Positions 49,568 through 60,400 of a stretch of 64,000 nt of DNA are shown piece after piece. Each line of letters begins with the position of its first letter. Positions within the stretch are counted from its first letter, which is position 1. Origin of the DNA: Ancistrus triradiatus. Its lineage: Eukaryota > Chordata > Actinopteri > Siluriformes > Loricariidae. The stretch spans positions 62,001 to 126,000 of the forward strand of contig JAJAGP010000335.1 in assembly GCA_025084515.1 (NCBI GenBank), in the 5' to 3' direction. The notes below the pieces were generated by a model. It saw only the letters and a list, made by a program, of their open reading frames with translations. It did not search any database and was not told where the DNA came from. Position numbers and translations under genes: made by a program.

Positions 49568-51151
49568 CAGTGATGCTTGAAAGTTTGTGAACCCTTTAGA
49601 ATTTTTTTTTTATTTCTGCATAAATATGACCTAAAACATCATAAAATTTTTACATAAGTCCTGAAAGTATATAAAGAGAAGCTACTTAAATAAATGAGAC
49701 AAAATATTTGGTCATTTATTTATTGAGGAAAATGATTCAATATTACATATTAGGGAGTGGCAAAAGTATGTGAACCTCTAGGGTTAGCAGTTAATTTGAA
49801 GGTGAAATTAGAGTCAGGTGTTTTCAGTCAATGGGATGACAATCAGGGGTGAGTGGGCCCCCTGTTTTATTTAAAGAACAGGGATCTATCAAAGTCTGCT
49901 CTTCACAACACATGTTTGTGGAAGTGTATCATGGCACGAAGAAAGGAGACTTCTGAGGACCTGAGAAAAAGAGTTGTTGATGCTCATCAGGCTAGAAAAG
50001 GTCACAAAACCATCTCTAAAGAGTTTGGACTCCACCAATCCACAGTCAGACAGATTGTGTACAAATGGAGGAAATTCAAGACCATTGTTACCCTCCCCAG
50101 GAGTGGTCGACCAACAAAGATCACTCCAAGAGCAAGGTGTGTAATAGTTGGCGAGGTCACAAAAGAACCCAGGGTAACTTCTAAGCAGCTGAAGGCCTCT
50201 CTCACATTGGCTAATGTTAATGTTCATGAGTCCACCATCAGAAGAACACTGAACAACAATGGTGTGCATGGCAGGGCCACAAAGAGAAAGCCGCTGCTCT
50301 CCAAAAAGAACATTGCTGCTCATCTGCAGTTTGCTAAAGATCACGTGGACGAGCCAGAAGGATATTGGAAGAATGTGTTTTTGTGGACGGATGAGATGAA
50401 AATAGAACGTTTGGGTTTAAAAGATTGCATTCCAGCATAAGAACCTTATCCCATCTGTGAAACATTGTGGTGGTAGTATCATGGTTTTGTCCTCTGTTTT
50501 GCTGCATCTGGGCAGGACGGCTTGCCATCATTGATGGAACAATGAATTCTGAATTATATCAGAGAATTCTAAAGGAAAATGTCAGGACATCTGTCCATGA
50601 ACTGAATCTCGAGAGAAGGGTGGGTCATGCAGCAAGACAACGACCCTAAGCACACAAGTCGTTCTACCAAAGAATGGTTAAAGAAGAATAAAGTTCATGT
50701 TTTGGAATGGCCAAGTCAAAGTCCTGACCTAATCCAATCAAAAATGTTGTGGAAGGACCTGAAGTGAGCAGTTAATGTGAGGAAAAAAACCCACCAACAT
50801 CCCAGAGCTGAAGCTGTTCTGTACGGAGGAATGGACAAAAATTCCTCCAAGCCGGTGTGCAGGACTGATCAACAGTTACAGGAAACGTTTAGTTACAGTT
50901 ATTGCTGCACAGGGGGGTCACACCAGATACTGAAAGCAAAGGTTCACACACTTTTGCCACTCACTAATATGTAATATAGGATCATGTTCCTCAATAAATA
51001 AATTAAAAAGTAATATTTTTGTCTCATTTGTTTAACTGGGTTCTTTTTATCTATGTGTAGGACATCTATGTGAAAATCTGATGTTGTTTTAGGTCATATT
51101 CACGCAGAAATATATAAATTTCTAAAGGGTTCACAAACTCAAGCACCACTG
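49568..51151 (+). mobile_element. Tc1-like transposon, family B, full length
   Basis: 1584 bp from cagtgatgcttgaaagtttg (after TA 49566-49567) to 'caagcaccactg' (before TA). Each terminus is about 200 bp and has an outer 'gaaagtttgtgaaccc' and an inner 'gcaaaagtatgtgaacc' repeat, the IR/DR layout of fish Tc1 elements. The transposase is interrupted but nearly all of its sequence is present. Confidence 0.95.
49931..50935 (+). pseudogene. Tc1-like transposase, frameshifted (family B)
   Basis: ATGGCACGAAGA at 49931 starts the DNA-binding region (SEDLRKRVVDAHQARKGHKT, KWRKFKTIVTLPRSGRPTKI), followed by NVHESTIRRTLNNNGVHG and the first catalytic Asp in LWTDEMKIERLG near 50390. A deletion after 50415 (GLKD to the 'cattccagcataagaac' block) and further frameshifts near 50500 and 50620 precede the QDNDPKHTSRST region and EWPSQSPDL. 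All three catalytic positions can be recognised, but in different frames. Confidence 0.9.
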
Positions 51152-51757
51152 TATACCTGAGGACTGAGTGATTACAGAGATCAATGGTGGGTTACTAGTA
51201 ATGAATGAATTAATCCGTTATAAATCCATTGCACTGACACAAACGCTGCGATGTTAAATGCAATTCACTTGGCCCTATTTAAAACCGTAAAAGCGTAAAA
51301 AAGTGCATCTGTATGTACAGTATTTAAAAATCCTGTATAGTGGTCAAGTCAAAACAACAGCACTCATGTCTTGCACCACTAGGAGGCGACAAAACAACAG
51401 ATGAAGGAGTTCGGTTTAATAAAAACGGAAATAAATCCGTATCATCTATAACTCTGTTCTAATGCTAAATTTAGCTTGAAGTGTTTAATGACAGTTGGTG
51501 GTTTGGGGTGTATATCTGAGAGTGAGAAGTTTAGTCTTGTGCAAAATTCGGGTCAAGCGATATTCTATTACTAAATGAAAAGATAATCAAGGATTTCTGT
51601 TAAGACCTAATTAAATAAACACATTTAATATAAAATGCATAAAGAAAAACACGCACATGTATGTGTGTGTGTGTGCCTGCGAGACAGAGCGAGAATGTTT
51701 GAGGGTTGAGTATCCTCTGACCTTGACAGTGGCTACTTTATACACTCACACACATCT

Positions 51758-51816
<59 letters not shown>

Positions 51817-52573
51817 ATCTTTATATACACTCACACATCTCACATACAGTCTTGTGGAAACAAGTCTGGCCACCCCTGTTCAAATGTTTTTGTTGATTTC
51901 CTAAAAAACTTTAAATAATTTTAACATAACACTAACAAATTAAACAAGTCCTGAGACCTTGCAACAACACTGAATCACCTGAATAGGGGACAAAAACAAC
52001 ATTTGGGGTCTAAACTGTATCCTGACGGTTGAAAGTTTGGTGGTGTTGTAGACTGTAAGCTGCACTGGGACATGTGGCAGGTTTTGGACTTGCACACTTT
52101 TGTAGGCTTTCCAAGACTGGAGATATTTGAGATGTGCAGTAAGGATGGTTTATTAGAGAGAGCAGCTAATTATGGTTTTAAAATGCAGAACTAGTTCAGA
52201 TCTGTAGATGTTGTGTTGGTTGCGTGCAACCTCAAAAATGTCCACAAACTTGACCATCATATGACCAGGTGTGCCAACAGTTTTGGACCTTTTTTGAGGT
52301 TGCACTTAAACATGAAGATTTGACTCTGTGACAGCTCAGGAAAGCTGAAAAACCAGCCTATAAGAGATTAATCTGGTGTATTGCTAAAAGTGTGTGGAAG
52401 CCTCTAAAGATCGATCAGTAAAATCATTTTCTGGATCTGTTTGTCCTCTAACCGTCCCCATCATTACATGGCCTTATTTATTCTCTGGACGTCTGATGCT
52501 TGGCGGATCCTTTTGCGTCTATTTCTGTCTCTCTTTCAGTTTCTCTTCACTGCTCTCTTCCACAGCCACCTCT

Positions 52574-52576
<3 letters not shown>
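51152..52576. other. Intergenic, with microsatellite and MITE fragment
   Basis: It holds a (CA)n tract at about 51760-51811 and, from 51847, a MITE end (acagtcttgtggaaacaagt, ccacccctgttcaaatg) related to 26008-26360. No gene is seen. Confidence 0.5.
51760..51811. repeat. (CA)n microsatellite
   Basis: A CA run of about 52 bp. Confidence 0.95.

Positions 52577-52642
<66 letters not shown>
52577..52642. repeat. (TG)n microsatellite
   Basis: A TG run of about 66 bp. Confidence 0.95.
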
Positions 52643-52644
<2 letters not shown>

Positions 52645-52780
52645 GAGAGAGATAAATGCTGAGGCAACGTAATGCAATAGCAGTAGGAGAAATAGCAGTG
52701 TGTGAAACCTCTCAGAACTGAGGGTCAAGGGGAAAGAAGAGACAGTGAGAACATGGAAAGATAAAAAGGCAGAGGGAGAA

Positions 52781-52783
<3 letters not shown>

Positions 52784-52842
<59 letters not shown>
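52784..52842. repeat. (TA)n microsatellite
   Basis: A TA run of about 58 bp that passes into 'cacacatacacaca' directly before a Tc1 element. Confidence 0.95.
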
Positions 52843-52852
<10 letters not shown>

Positions 52853-52855
52853 ACA

Positions 52856-54344
52856 CAGTGGGGCAAAAAAGTATTTAGTCAGTCACTGATTGTGCAAGTT
52901 CTCCTACTTAGAAAGATGAGAGAGGTCTGTAATTTTCATCATAGGTACACTTCATCTATGAGAGACCAAATGAGAAAAAAAAAATCCAGAAAATCACATT
53001 GTAAGATTTTTTACAGAATTTAATTGTGTAATCATGGTGGAAAATAAGTATTTGGTCACCCACAAACAACAAGCAAGATTTCTGGCTCTCACAGACCTGT
53101 AACAACTTCTTTAAGAAGCGTTCTTCTGTCCTCCACTCGTTACCTGTATTAATGTTACCTGTTTGACCTCATTATCTGTATAAAAGGACACCTGTCCACA
53201 GCCTCAAACAGTCAGACTCCAAACTCAACCAAGGCCAAGACCAAAGAGCTGTTGAAGGACACCAGGAAGAAAAATTGTAGACCTGCAGCAGGCTGGGGAA
53301 GAGTGAAATCTACAATAGGCAAGCAGGGTGGTGTGAATAAGTCAAACTGTGGGAGCAATTGTAAGACATACAAGACCATTGATAATCTCCCTTGACTTGA
53401 TGAATGACCTGCAGAGAGCTGGGACCAAAGTAACAAAGGCTACCATCAGTAAACACACTACGCCAAGAGAGACTCAGATCCTGCAGTGCCAGGCGTGTCC
53501 CCCTGCTTAAGCCAGTACATGTCCAGGCCCGTCTGAAGTTTGCCAGAGAGCATATGGATGATCCAGAAGAGGATTGGGAGAATATCATGTGGGGTCAGAT
53601 TAAACACCAAAATAGAACTTTTTGGTAAAAAACTCAATTTTTTGTTCTGGAGGAAGAAGAATGCTGAGTCGCATCCCAAGAACACCATACCTACTGTGAA
53701 GCATGGGGGTGGAAACATCATGTTTTGGGGCTGTTTTTCTGCAGAGGGGACAGGACGACTGATCCGTGTTAAGGGAAGAATGAACGGATCCATGTATCGT
53801 GAGATTTTAAGCCAAAACCTCCTTCCATCAGTGAGAGCATTGAAGATGGAACGTGGCTGGGTCTTCCAGCATGACAATGATCCCAAACACACCGCTCGGA
53901 CAACGAAGGAGTGGCTCTGTAAAAAGCATTTCAAGGTCCTGGAGTGGCCTAGCTAGTCTCCAGACCTCAACCACATAGAAAATGTGTGGAGGGAGTTGAA
54001 GGTCCGTGTTACCCCAAAACATCACTGCTCTAGAGGAGATCTGCATGGAGGAATGGGCCAAAATACCAGCTACAGTGTGTGCCAACCTGGTGAAGACTTA
54101 CAGGAAACGTTTGACCTCTGTCATTGCCAATAAAGGTTATGTTACAAAGTATTGAGTTGAACCAAATTTATTGGCCAAATACTTATTTTCCACCATGGAA
54201 ATGTGATTTCCTGGAATTTTTTTTCCTCATTTTGTCTCTCATAGTTGAAGTGTACCTATGATGAAAATTACAGACCTCTCTCATCTTTCTAAGTAGGAGA
54301 ACTTGCACAATCAGTGGTTGACTAAATACTTTTTTGCCCCACTG
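52856..54344 (+). mobile_element. Tc1-like transposon, family A, full length
   Basis: It starts cagtggggcaaaaaagtatt and ends tttttgccccactg, followed by 'tatatacacacaca'. The outer (aaaaaagtatttagtcag) and inner (aaaataagtatttggtcac) direct repeats in the left terminus show the IR/DR design. Length is 1489 bp. It is inserted in a TA/CA microsatellite, which now continues on its right side. Confidence 0.95.
53226..54150 (+). pseudogene. Tc1-like transposase, inactivated (family A)
   Basis: The usual ATGGCCAAGACC is AAGGCCAAGACC at 53229, so the start codon is lost. About 65 bp are missing between 'aatctccc' and 'gatgaatgacctgc' near 53390. The catalytic half is well kept (KIELFGKKLNFLFWRKKNAE, KHGGGNIMFWGCFSAEGTGR, QHDNDPKHTARTTKEW), but the Gln codon in the WPSQSPDLN motif is a TAG stop (53954-53956). 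Confidence 0.9.
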
Positions 54345-54519
54345 TATATACACACACATATATAAAAAAAGTAAAAAACACCGTTGCAGTGTGATTCCTG
54401 CTGTTCGGCCTCCTCTCCCTCAGTCATGACCAACCCAGGTCACTGCGGTTTAATGAATTGGCACCCCAGCGTGCAATTATTATGTTGTTTTGTTTTTTAT
54501 TTCAAATAAACGTAGCCCC

Positions 54520-54770
54520 ACTTGTCTTGTGCAGGGTCACAGGGCTCTGGTGCCAATCCCTGCAGATCACAGGGTGCAGGCGTATGCGAGCCCTGGACAG
54601 AATGCCAGTCCACTGCAGGTCTGGGCGGGGGTTGTGTATTGCAGTGTCAAAGAAGATCCTTTAAAAAGCCTCCCATATGTTAGACACAGCCAATCAATTA
54701 TGCATGTGACACCTGGCCTGGCTTGAAGGCCCCTCGGTGGTGGATTGGAGAATAGGCGTGGCTAGCCCTT
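54520..54770 (+). repeat. Interspersed repeat fragment
   Basis: 'gtgcagggtcacagggctctg', 'gccctggacagaatgccagtc' and 'agacacagccaatcaatta' match the family of 6070-6290 and 30470-30610. Confidence 0.5.
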
Positions 54771-55403
54771 TTAAGGGGTGCTCATAATATTTTAACAATA
54801 CAGCAGTGCCCCTTGCCTCGAAATTGGATAGTCCAAGTGATGACTTTGTGGCTCACAGGCTTCGCATTACTGGAAGTTTTCTCAAATGTGTTGGTGTCTG
54901 TCCAGTCGCAGTGTTTCCCCTACGCAAAAAGTCAGATGTTCTTCCTTCACAAGTGTGGAAATGATAGCTCTGTTAAAAACAGGGGGGTGGTGGCTGGTCA
55001 CCCATGAAGCTCTTTTACCACAATCACACCTGGATTAGAGTATTAGACCACTGCCCCACTCGAAACCCATTCATTTGTTTTCTTTTTAAAAATCCAGTTG
55101 TTGTTGTACTTACATTTTGTTCCTCTTCGTCCTGCTTCCAGTCCCTATAAAGCTTGGAAGGTTTCTTCATAAAAAAATTCAAGTTGCTACAACAACGATA
55201 AAATGGTGAATGCAAAAATGCTACAACACACAGTGTGTGTGTCGGTGCGTGTGTGTGTGGTTTAATGGGATATTTTCGCAGCCTGTCAACAGGACCGTTA
55301 AGTAGCTATGAGAGATGTGATATAGTGTAAGGATCATGCTCTCACTCCATACATCATCACCTCCAACTCAATGTCTGATTAACCCGGGCTTAGGGAGCAA
55401 CTA
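54771..55403. other. Intergenic, nothing recognised
   Basis: No exon or named repeat. A short (TG)n lies at about 55230-55260. Confidence 0.4.
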
Positions 55404-55623
55404 CAGTCTTGTGCAGAAGTTTAAGCACCCCTGGTCTGTGGATCACCATGAAAGCCAAAACTTCACGTTTTGCATTGAACTAGATTTAAAACGAATTGTC
55501 ATATTTCGGTTTGCCCACTTCAAATGTGAACTTCAGACAATCTTTTAAATGTCTGTTAAATGATTACCAGAACAAGAATGAAACACAGAGCTAGACACAG
55601 ATGCCTAAACTTTTGAATAAGAT
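55404..55623. mobile_element. Tc1/mariner-type MITE
   Basis: cagtcttgtgcagaagttta and 'aagcacccctggt' at the left are inverted relative to 'atgcctaaacttttgaata' at the right. It is AT-rich and non-coding inside, and related to 26008-26360. Confidence 0.5.
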
Positions 55624-55639
55624 TGGATTTAGAGAGGAA

Positions 55640-55900
55640 AGGTGTGGAATGGTGCAGCGGCTAGCACTGACCCTTCACAGCTTCAGAGATCCCCAGTTTA
55701 CTCCATGTATTCTGGTGTCCTCTCATATTCCAAAGGCATCCATTAGGTCAACTGGTGTCTCTAAACTGTCCCAGTCTCAGTGAGTGTGTGCATGTGCCCT
55801 GCAATGGACTCATGCTCTGCCTAGGGTTGGATCCATTCTTGTGCCCTGTGCTGCCATTTAGCCCCCGACTCCCATGACTCTGTGGCTCCCTGCAACTTTA
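55640..55900 (+). repeat. Fish interspersed repeat
   Basis: A degenerate member of the 14435 family: 'tcctctcatattccaaaggc', 'cccagtctcagtgagtgtg', 'ccctgcaatggactcatgc'. Confidence 0.5.
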
Positions 55901-56043
55901 TGGGTGTCACCAAGGGTGCCAGGAAGCCACACAACTTCTGGACTCTTGGTGCCGGAAACCACTTCAGACTTTTGGGATGTGAACCAGTGTGGCTCAGGAC
56001 TGTAAAGCGGTACGAAACCATGTGAGCTACCACAATACCACGA

Positions 56044-56225
56044 GTGGGACTGTGGTAGCCTCCTACGAAGCTTCAAATCCTACCACCGACAGTTGTAGCA
56101 AGACCCTTGTGAGCAAGACTCTTAACCCACAACTGCTTGAACTGTAACAGTTGTAATTGCTAAGATTGTATCAGTTGTACGAGTCTCTCTGGATAAGGGC
56201 GCCTGCTAAGTGCCTAGATGTAGAT
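56044..56225 (+). repeat. tRNA-derived SINE, very diverged
   Basis: gggactgtggtagcct is intact, but the A-box to B-box segment is replaced or deleted. 'cttcaaatcctaccacc', 'gagcaagactcttaacccac' and 'ctggataagggcgcctgct' remain. Confidence 0.7.
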
Positions 56226-56569
56226 TCCTACCCCGCCTCTGGCAAAATGAGGTCTGTCAGTCATTTACTGGGATCCTTGTACCTCTAGTAATGCCCCTAT
56301 GGGTCCAGGAGTTGTGTGTTCCACCTCACCAGAGGCCCTCGATTCTTGGTGCTCCTCAGTTCAGGGAGCTGGGTAAAAGGGTACAGTCCAAGCAGGGTTA
56401 AGAGCCATGCTCATGGGCACAACAGTGGCAGCTTGGGGGTGCTGGGGCTTGAACTCTTAACCTTCTGGACAGTGGTGTGCCACACCACAATCCCTATGTA
56501 ACATCCTGCATAAACACCAGTGAATCATGTTTTGCATTGAAGTTATTTTAAAAAGATATGCCTTAAGCT

Positions 56570-56710
56570 TGACTTGAGCAAGCTTATGGCAACAGTGGCA
56601 AGGAAAAATTTAAATTCAGATTCAAAGTACCTAACCCTTATAAGGAAGAAACCTTGGAATGACAAAGACTCTAAAAGGGACCCAACCTCCTTGGGCAGCC
56701 TAGATGATGT
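56570..56710 (-). repeat. Interspersed fish repeat, reverse copy
   Basis: The reverse complement of 5330-5640: 'gtggcaaggaaaaattta', 'tataaggaagaaaccttgg' and 'gacccaacctccttgggcag'. The 'gacaatgt..gctatataa' end is missing. Confidence 0.55.
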
Positions 56711-57287
56711 GGTAAAATTACGTATTACCCAATGAATAAGTCTATAGAAATTGGTTAAAAAAGTTATATTATAATATAAAAAATATATAATATTTTAAAA
56801 CATATTGTATTAAACATAATACATATTATATTACTTTTTAATTAATATAAAAAATTCTATTATATATAAAATATTAATAGAGAGCATATTTAAAGAAAAC
56901 ATAATAATTCAAATACAGTAATATATAGACTATGATAAATTGAATATAAAGCTATAGCATACAAGACATTAGTGTATAAAAACAAAATTTCGATTTGACT
57001 GGGTAAAGATGTGAGGAAATGGAGTTCTTTGTGCCAAGAAAAACACCGTACCATTCATTCCACATTCAAATTACATGAAAATAATTACGATTAATTACTG
57101 CCTCACCACACAGTGAACTAACATTGCCTTACAAAAATCTACAAAATAATTCAAATAAGTTACCCACTAATAACTAATTAAAGAAATAAAAACAGAAGGT
57201 ATACCAGAGAGTGAGGGAGATAGAGAGAGGTGAAGTTGCAGCTGATTATTAATAGTTTGATTGGTGAGTGCGGCTGAAGACATCAAT

Positions 57288-57289
<2 letters not shown>
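56711..57289. other. AT-rich sequence upstream of the parvalbumin promoter
   Basis: Strongly AT-rich (56755-56900 is nearly all A and T). No exon. Position makes it the likely upstream region of the pvalb promoter, but I could not assign specific muscle enhancer motifs with confidence. Confidence 0.45.

Positions 57290-57330
<41 letters not shown>
57290..57330. repeat. (CA)n microsatellite near pvalb promoter
   Basis: A CA run of about 40 bp ending roughly 40 bp upstream of the TATA box. Confidence 0.95.
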
Positions 57331-57332
<2 letters not shown>

Positions 57333-57371
57333 CATTACGCTCTGGTGCGACTCCTCCTGAAATAGATGCTG

Positions 57372-57379
57372 TATATAAG
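57372..57379 (+). promoter_or_regulatory. TATA box of the parvalbumin gene
   Basis: TATATAAG in the context 'gctgtatataagagca', followed about 100 bp later by a strong donor (GACAG|GTAAGA at 57483). Parvalbumin genes of vertebrates have a TATA-type promoter and a non-coding first exon, so this fits. Confidence 0.7.
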
Positions 57380-57401
57380 AGCAAATCCGACCATCCCTTC
57401 T

Positions 57402-57482
57402 CACCTCCATCTCCCTCTCTGTTCTTCTTCTCTCACGCTCCCTCCACCTGTCCTCCTTCACCCCTGCACCCCCTAAAGACAG
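57402..57482 (+). other. pvalb: Probable non-coding exon 1 of parvalbumin gene
   Basis: The start is inferred as about 25-30 bp after the TATA box; the end is set by the donor AAAGACAG|GTAAGA. The C/T-rich leader has no ATG. It would splice over 3.6 kb to the coding exon with acceptor cactag at 61130. The start is uncertain by tens of bases, and splicing is inferred. Confidence 0.6.
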
Positions 57483-60400
57483 GTAAGACCTCATTACACA
57501 GGTTACACAAATGTGCATTACAAACTATTACCTGCTTTTTTAAAAAATTTTCATAAAGGACTCATCAGTGACAGAAAATAACGAAGGTTGCTTCTAACAC
57601 TGACAACCACTTGATACAAGAGAATATTAATTAGTTTTAACTTAGCTGTGATAATAATAAGCTATTAAGACAGAATGTGAGGATCATTATTAGCAGTAGA
57701 AAGAGATTAGTGAGGCTTTGACCCAATTCAGGTGTGATTATAGCAGACAAAAGGACCGGACTGTAGTTCTATTTCGGTTCGCGTCATGCGCTGACACTTT
57801 GTGAATGCATTATTGTGCATTAATGAAGAACTGATTAGTAGTTGGTTCGCTGTTCCTATTTGCACTTCTAAACAGCCCCAGGTGAAAATGCCTCGTCTAA
57901 TTATTTGCTGTTTATATGTGCATAGAGGCCGCTGCTAATTCTCAGTGCACCGTGCATTTATTTACATTTAAATGACCCTTTGCATTAGTATTTTAGTACA
58001 TTATCTGTGCTAGTGGAGCAGTGGATAGCGCTGTCTCTTTAAAGCTCCAGAGACCTGGGTTCGAGTCCTGGCCCAACAGCTGTATAAGTGGAGTTTGCAT
58101 GGGTTTCCTCCCACATAACATATGTTAGGTCACTTGCCATCTCTAAAGCGTTCCAGTGTGTGTGTATGTGCCCTGTGATAGACTGGTGCCCACCTTGCGC
58201 CCTTTACTGCGCCCTCCCAGCCCCCCATGGCCCTGGACTGGATTGAGTGGGAAAGGATAATGAATGATTGAATTATATGTACAGGTGCCTTGTTGGACCA
58301 ACACTGAGATGACCCAGGTTCCAGTTACAAAGACCTGCACAAGATCATGCCTCGAGTGATGCTCTGAAGGTTGAGCCTTTGCTTGTGCCCCTCCTTGCTC
58401 GGGCATGTTTGACTGCTCTGGCATTGCTGCACAATCCTACCCATTTAAAATTAACTTTAAACAGATTTGAGATCTTATTGGAAATGTCGTTACCAAAGAG
58501 CGCTGAAACAGACATCTAGAGTGCAGTATGGTGTCCCACAAGGCTCTGTTCTAGGCCCCTTATCATTCTCAAATCATACACTGCACCCAAGTTGTTTCAC
58601 CTTTAAAGATTCGCTTTTTTAATTTTATTAAGTCAGACCATTCTGTTGCTCAGTTCATCCAGCTTCAGCAGCAGTTAAACATAATGAAACTCGCAGCTAA
58701 AAAAAGTAACGATGTTTGTACTAAATCTGGGTCTCATTCCATCTAGAATTCATCGATCATTTTGCAAAACCAAAGAATACAGCTGCATATTAAATAAGGC
58801 TCTGTATTTTCACCCAGGACACAAAATAAGACAGATGCTAAGCATTCATGATGGTGAGAATCCAGTCAATGCTTTAGATAAAGTCCTTCTGAAGACATTA
58901 AAAGCCCTTGCTGATCCCCTGAAGCAGTATAGCCCATCTTCATTCACCAGACACCTCATGCTTAGTTCTCATGCTCTAGTAAGCAAACTCTTAGTGCTGA
59001 AAACCAGATTAAAATGTTTAACCTGGAGTAATCGTCGTTTTTGAACGTAAAATGAAAAGTGCTACCTAAATATCTTGTCCCAAAAGACCACCCTGGCTGG
59101 CTGAAAGATTTATAGGAAGTCTAGACCAGTTCATTTACATATTTGGAAGGAGTTGGCAACCCATGCTCTGGCACAAACTCATAAACCAAATGAGCTGCTT
59201 GGGAAGCACTACCCGACTGAAGGTCCAGGTGACCATTGAGACCAGAATTGTGCCCTTGTGGGACAGAAGGGGCGTGGTCGGTTAGCTCCAGATCTAGTTC
59301 ACCAACTTGTGGAGATTTGGGAGGCAGAAACTTGGAACACAACTCAAGCCTGGTCCTGCCAGAAATGGTAGTCATGAAGCAGTCATGTTGTGTATTAACG
59401 CATGAAGTGATTCGTAGCTGAGATCTGATTTAACTTCTCGATTTGATCAAGCGATTCGCAAACCTTTGCTCCTGAGACTCTTCCTGCAAACTCGCATTAT
59501 AAGGTAGCATTTAGAAGGTCTGATGTCAGGTTGATGTTGATGGCGCACGCACAGCTGCGTAAATAGTTGGTTGTAATTCACACAGCTGTCTTGGACGTGT
59601 CATCGCCTGCGGCCAAGTGAAATGAGTCATTTCGAAAACACGACACCTTTCAGCACTTGGCATCTTAAACGTCACCTTATACGCCATGTCTGAGAGAAGG
59701 GGCCTAAAGGAGGGGGCAGGGGCATCCCCCTTTGCATACCACCTTGGTCTCTGTTGGGATAGAAATGACACAAAATTAACTACATAAACTTTGTATAACC
59801 ATTTCCACAATACACAGTGTACATCACAATGATTCGGCCTCCTTAAAACATACTGGGGGAAAAAAACATGCCATATTTTACTGAAAAAGAAAGAAAAAGT
59901 GAGAAACATTATCCATATTCAAATGTTGGATAAAACAGAATAAAATTGTAGGCACCATTCCAGATGATCCTATAGTTTTTGTAAGGTGGCAAAACTTTAC
60001 ATAAACAGAAGATTTATATTGAATTGTTAATTAAAATATATGTACAGAAATGTACAAGAATGTGTCGTTTATTTAAACCAGGGATGCCAAAGCCTTTGCA
60101 AAAGCCTTCATGGGCAGAGAGAAGTAAGAATGGTCAGACGAGACATGGAGGGGTGTACTGACAGGGCTCCCTGAGGAATGTGGTCACCCTCTTAAGAAAC
60201 TCTATACTGCGTGTAATGGTACACCGGTCTGTGTGTGTGATAGCTGGATTTAAAGTTAGATGACATTTCGAGTGAGTTCTTTACCTCTCTCAGGGATCCC
60301 TCTGCCTGACCTCAAGCACGTTACAGACAAAGTCTGCAAGCTCCGAGCCTCACAGCTGATTGTCTGGGTCTTTTAGAAGTTTGCCAGGTATTCAGGGCGA

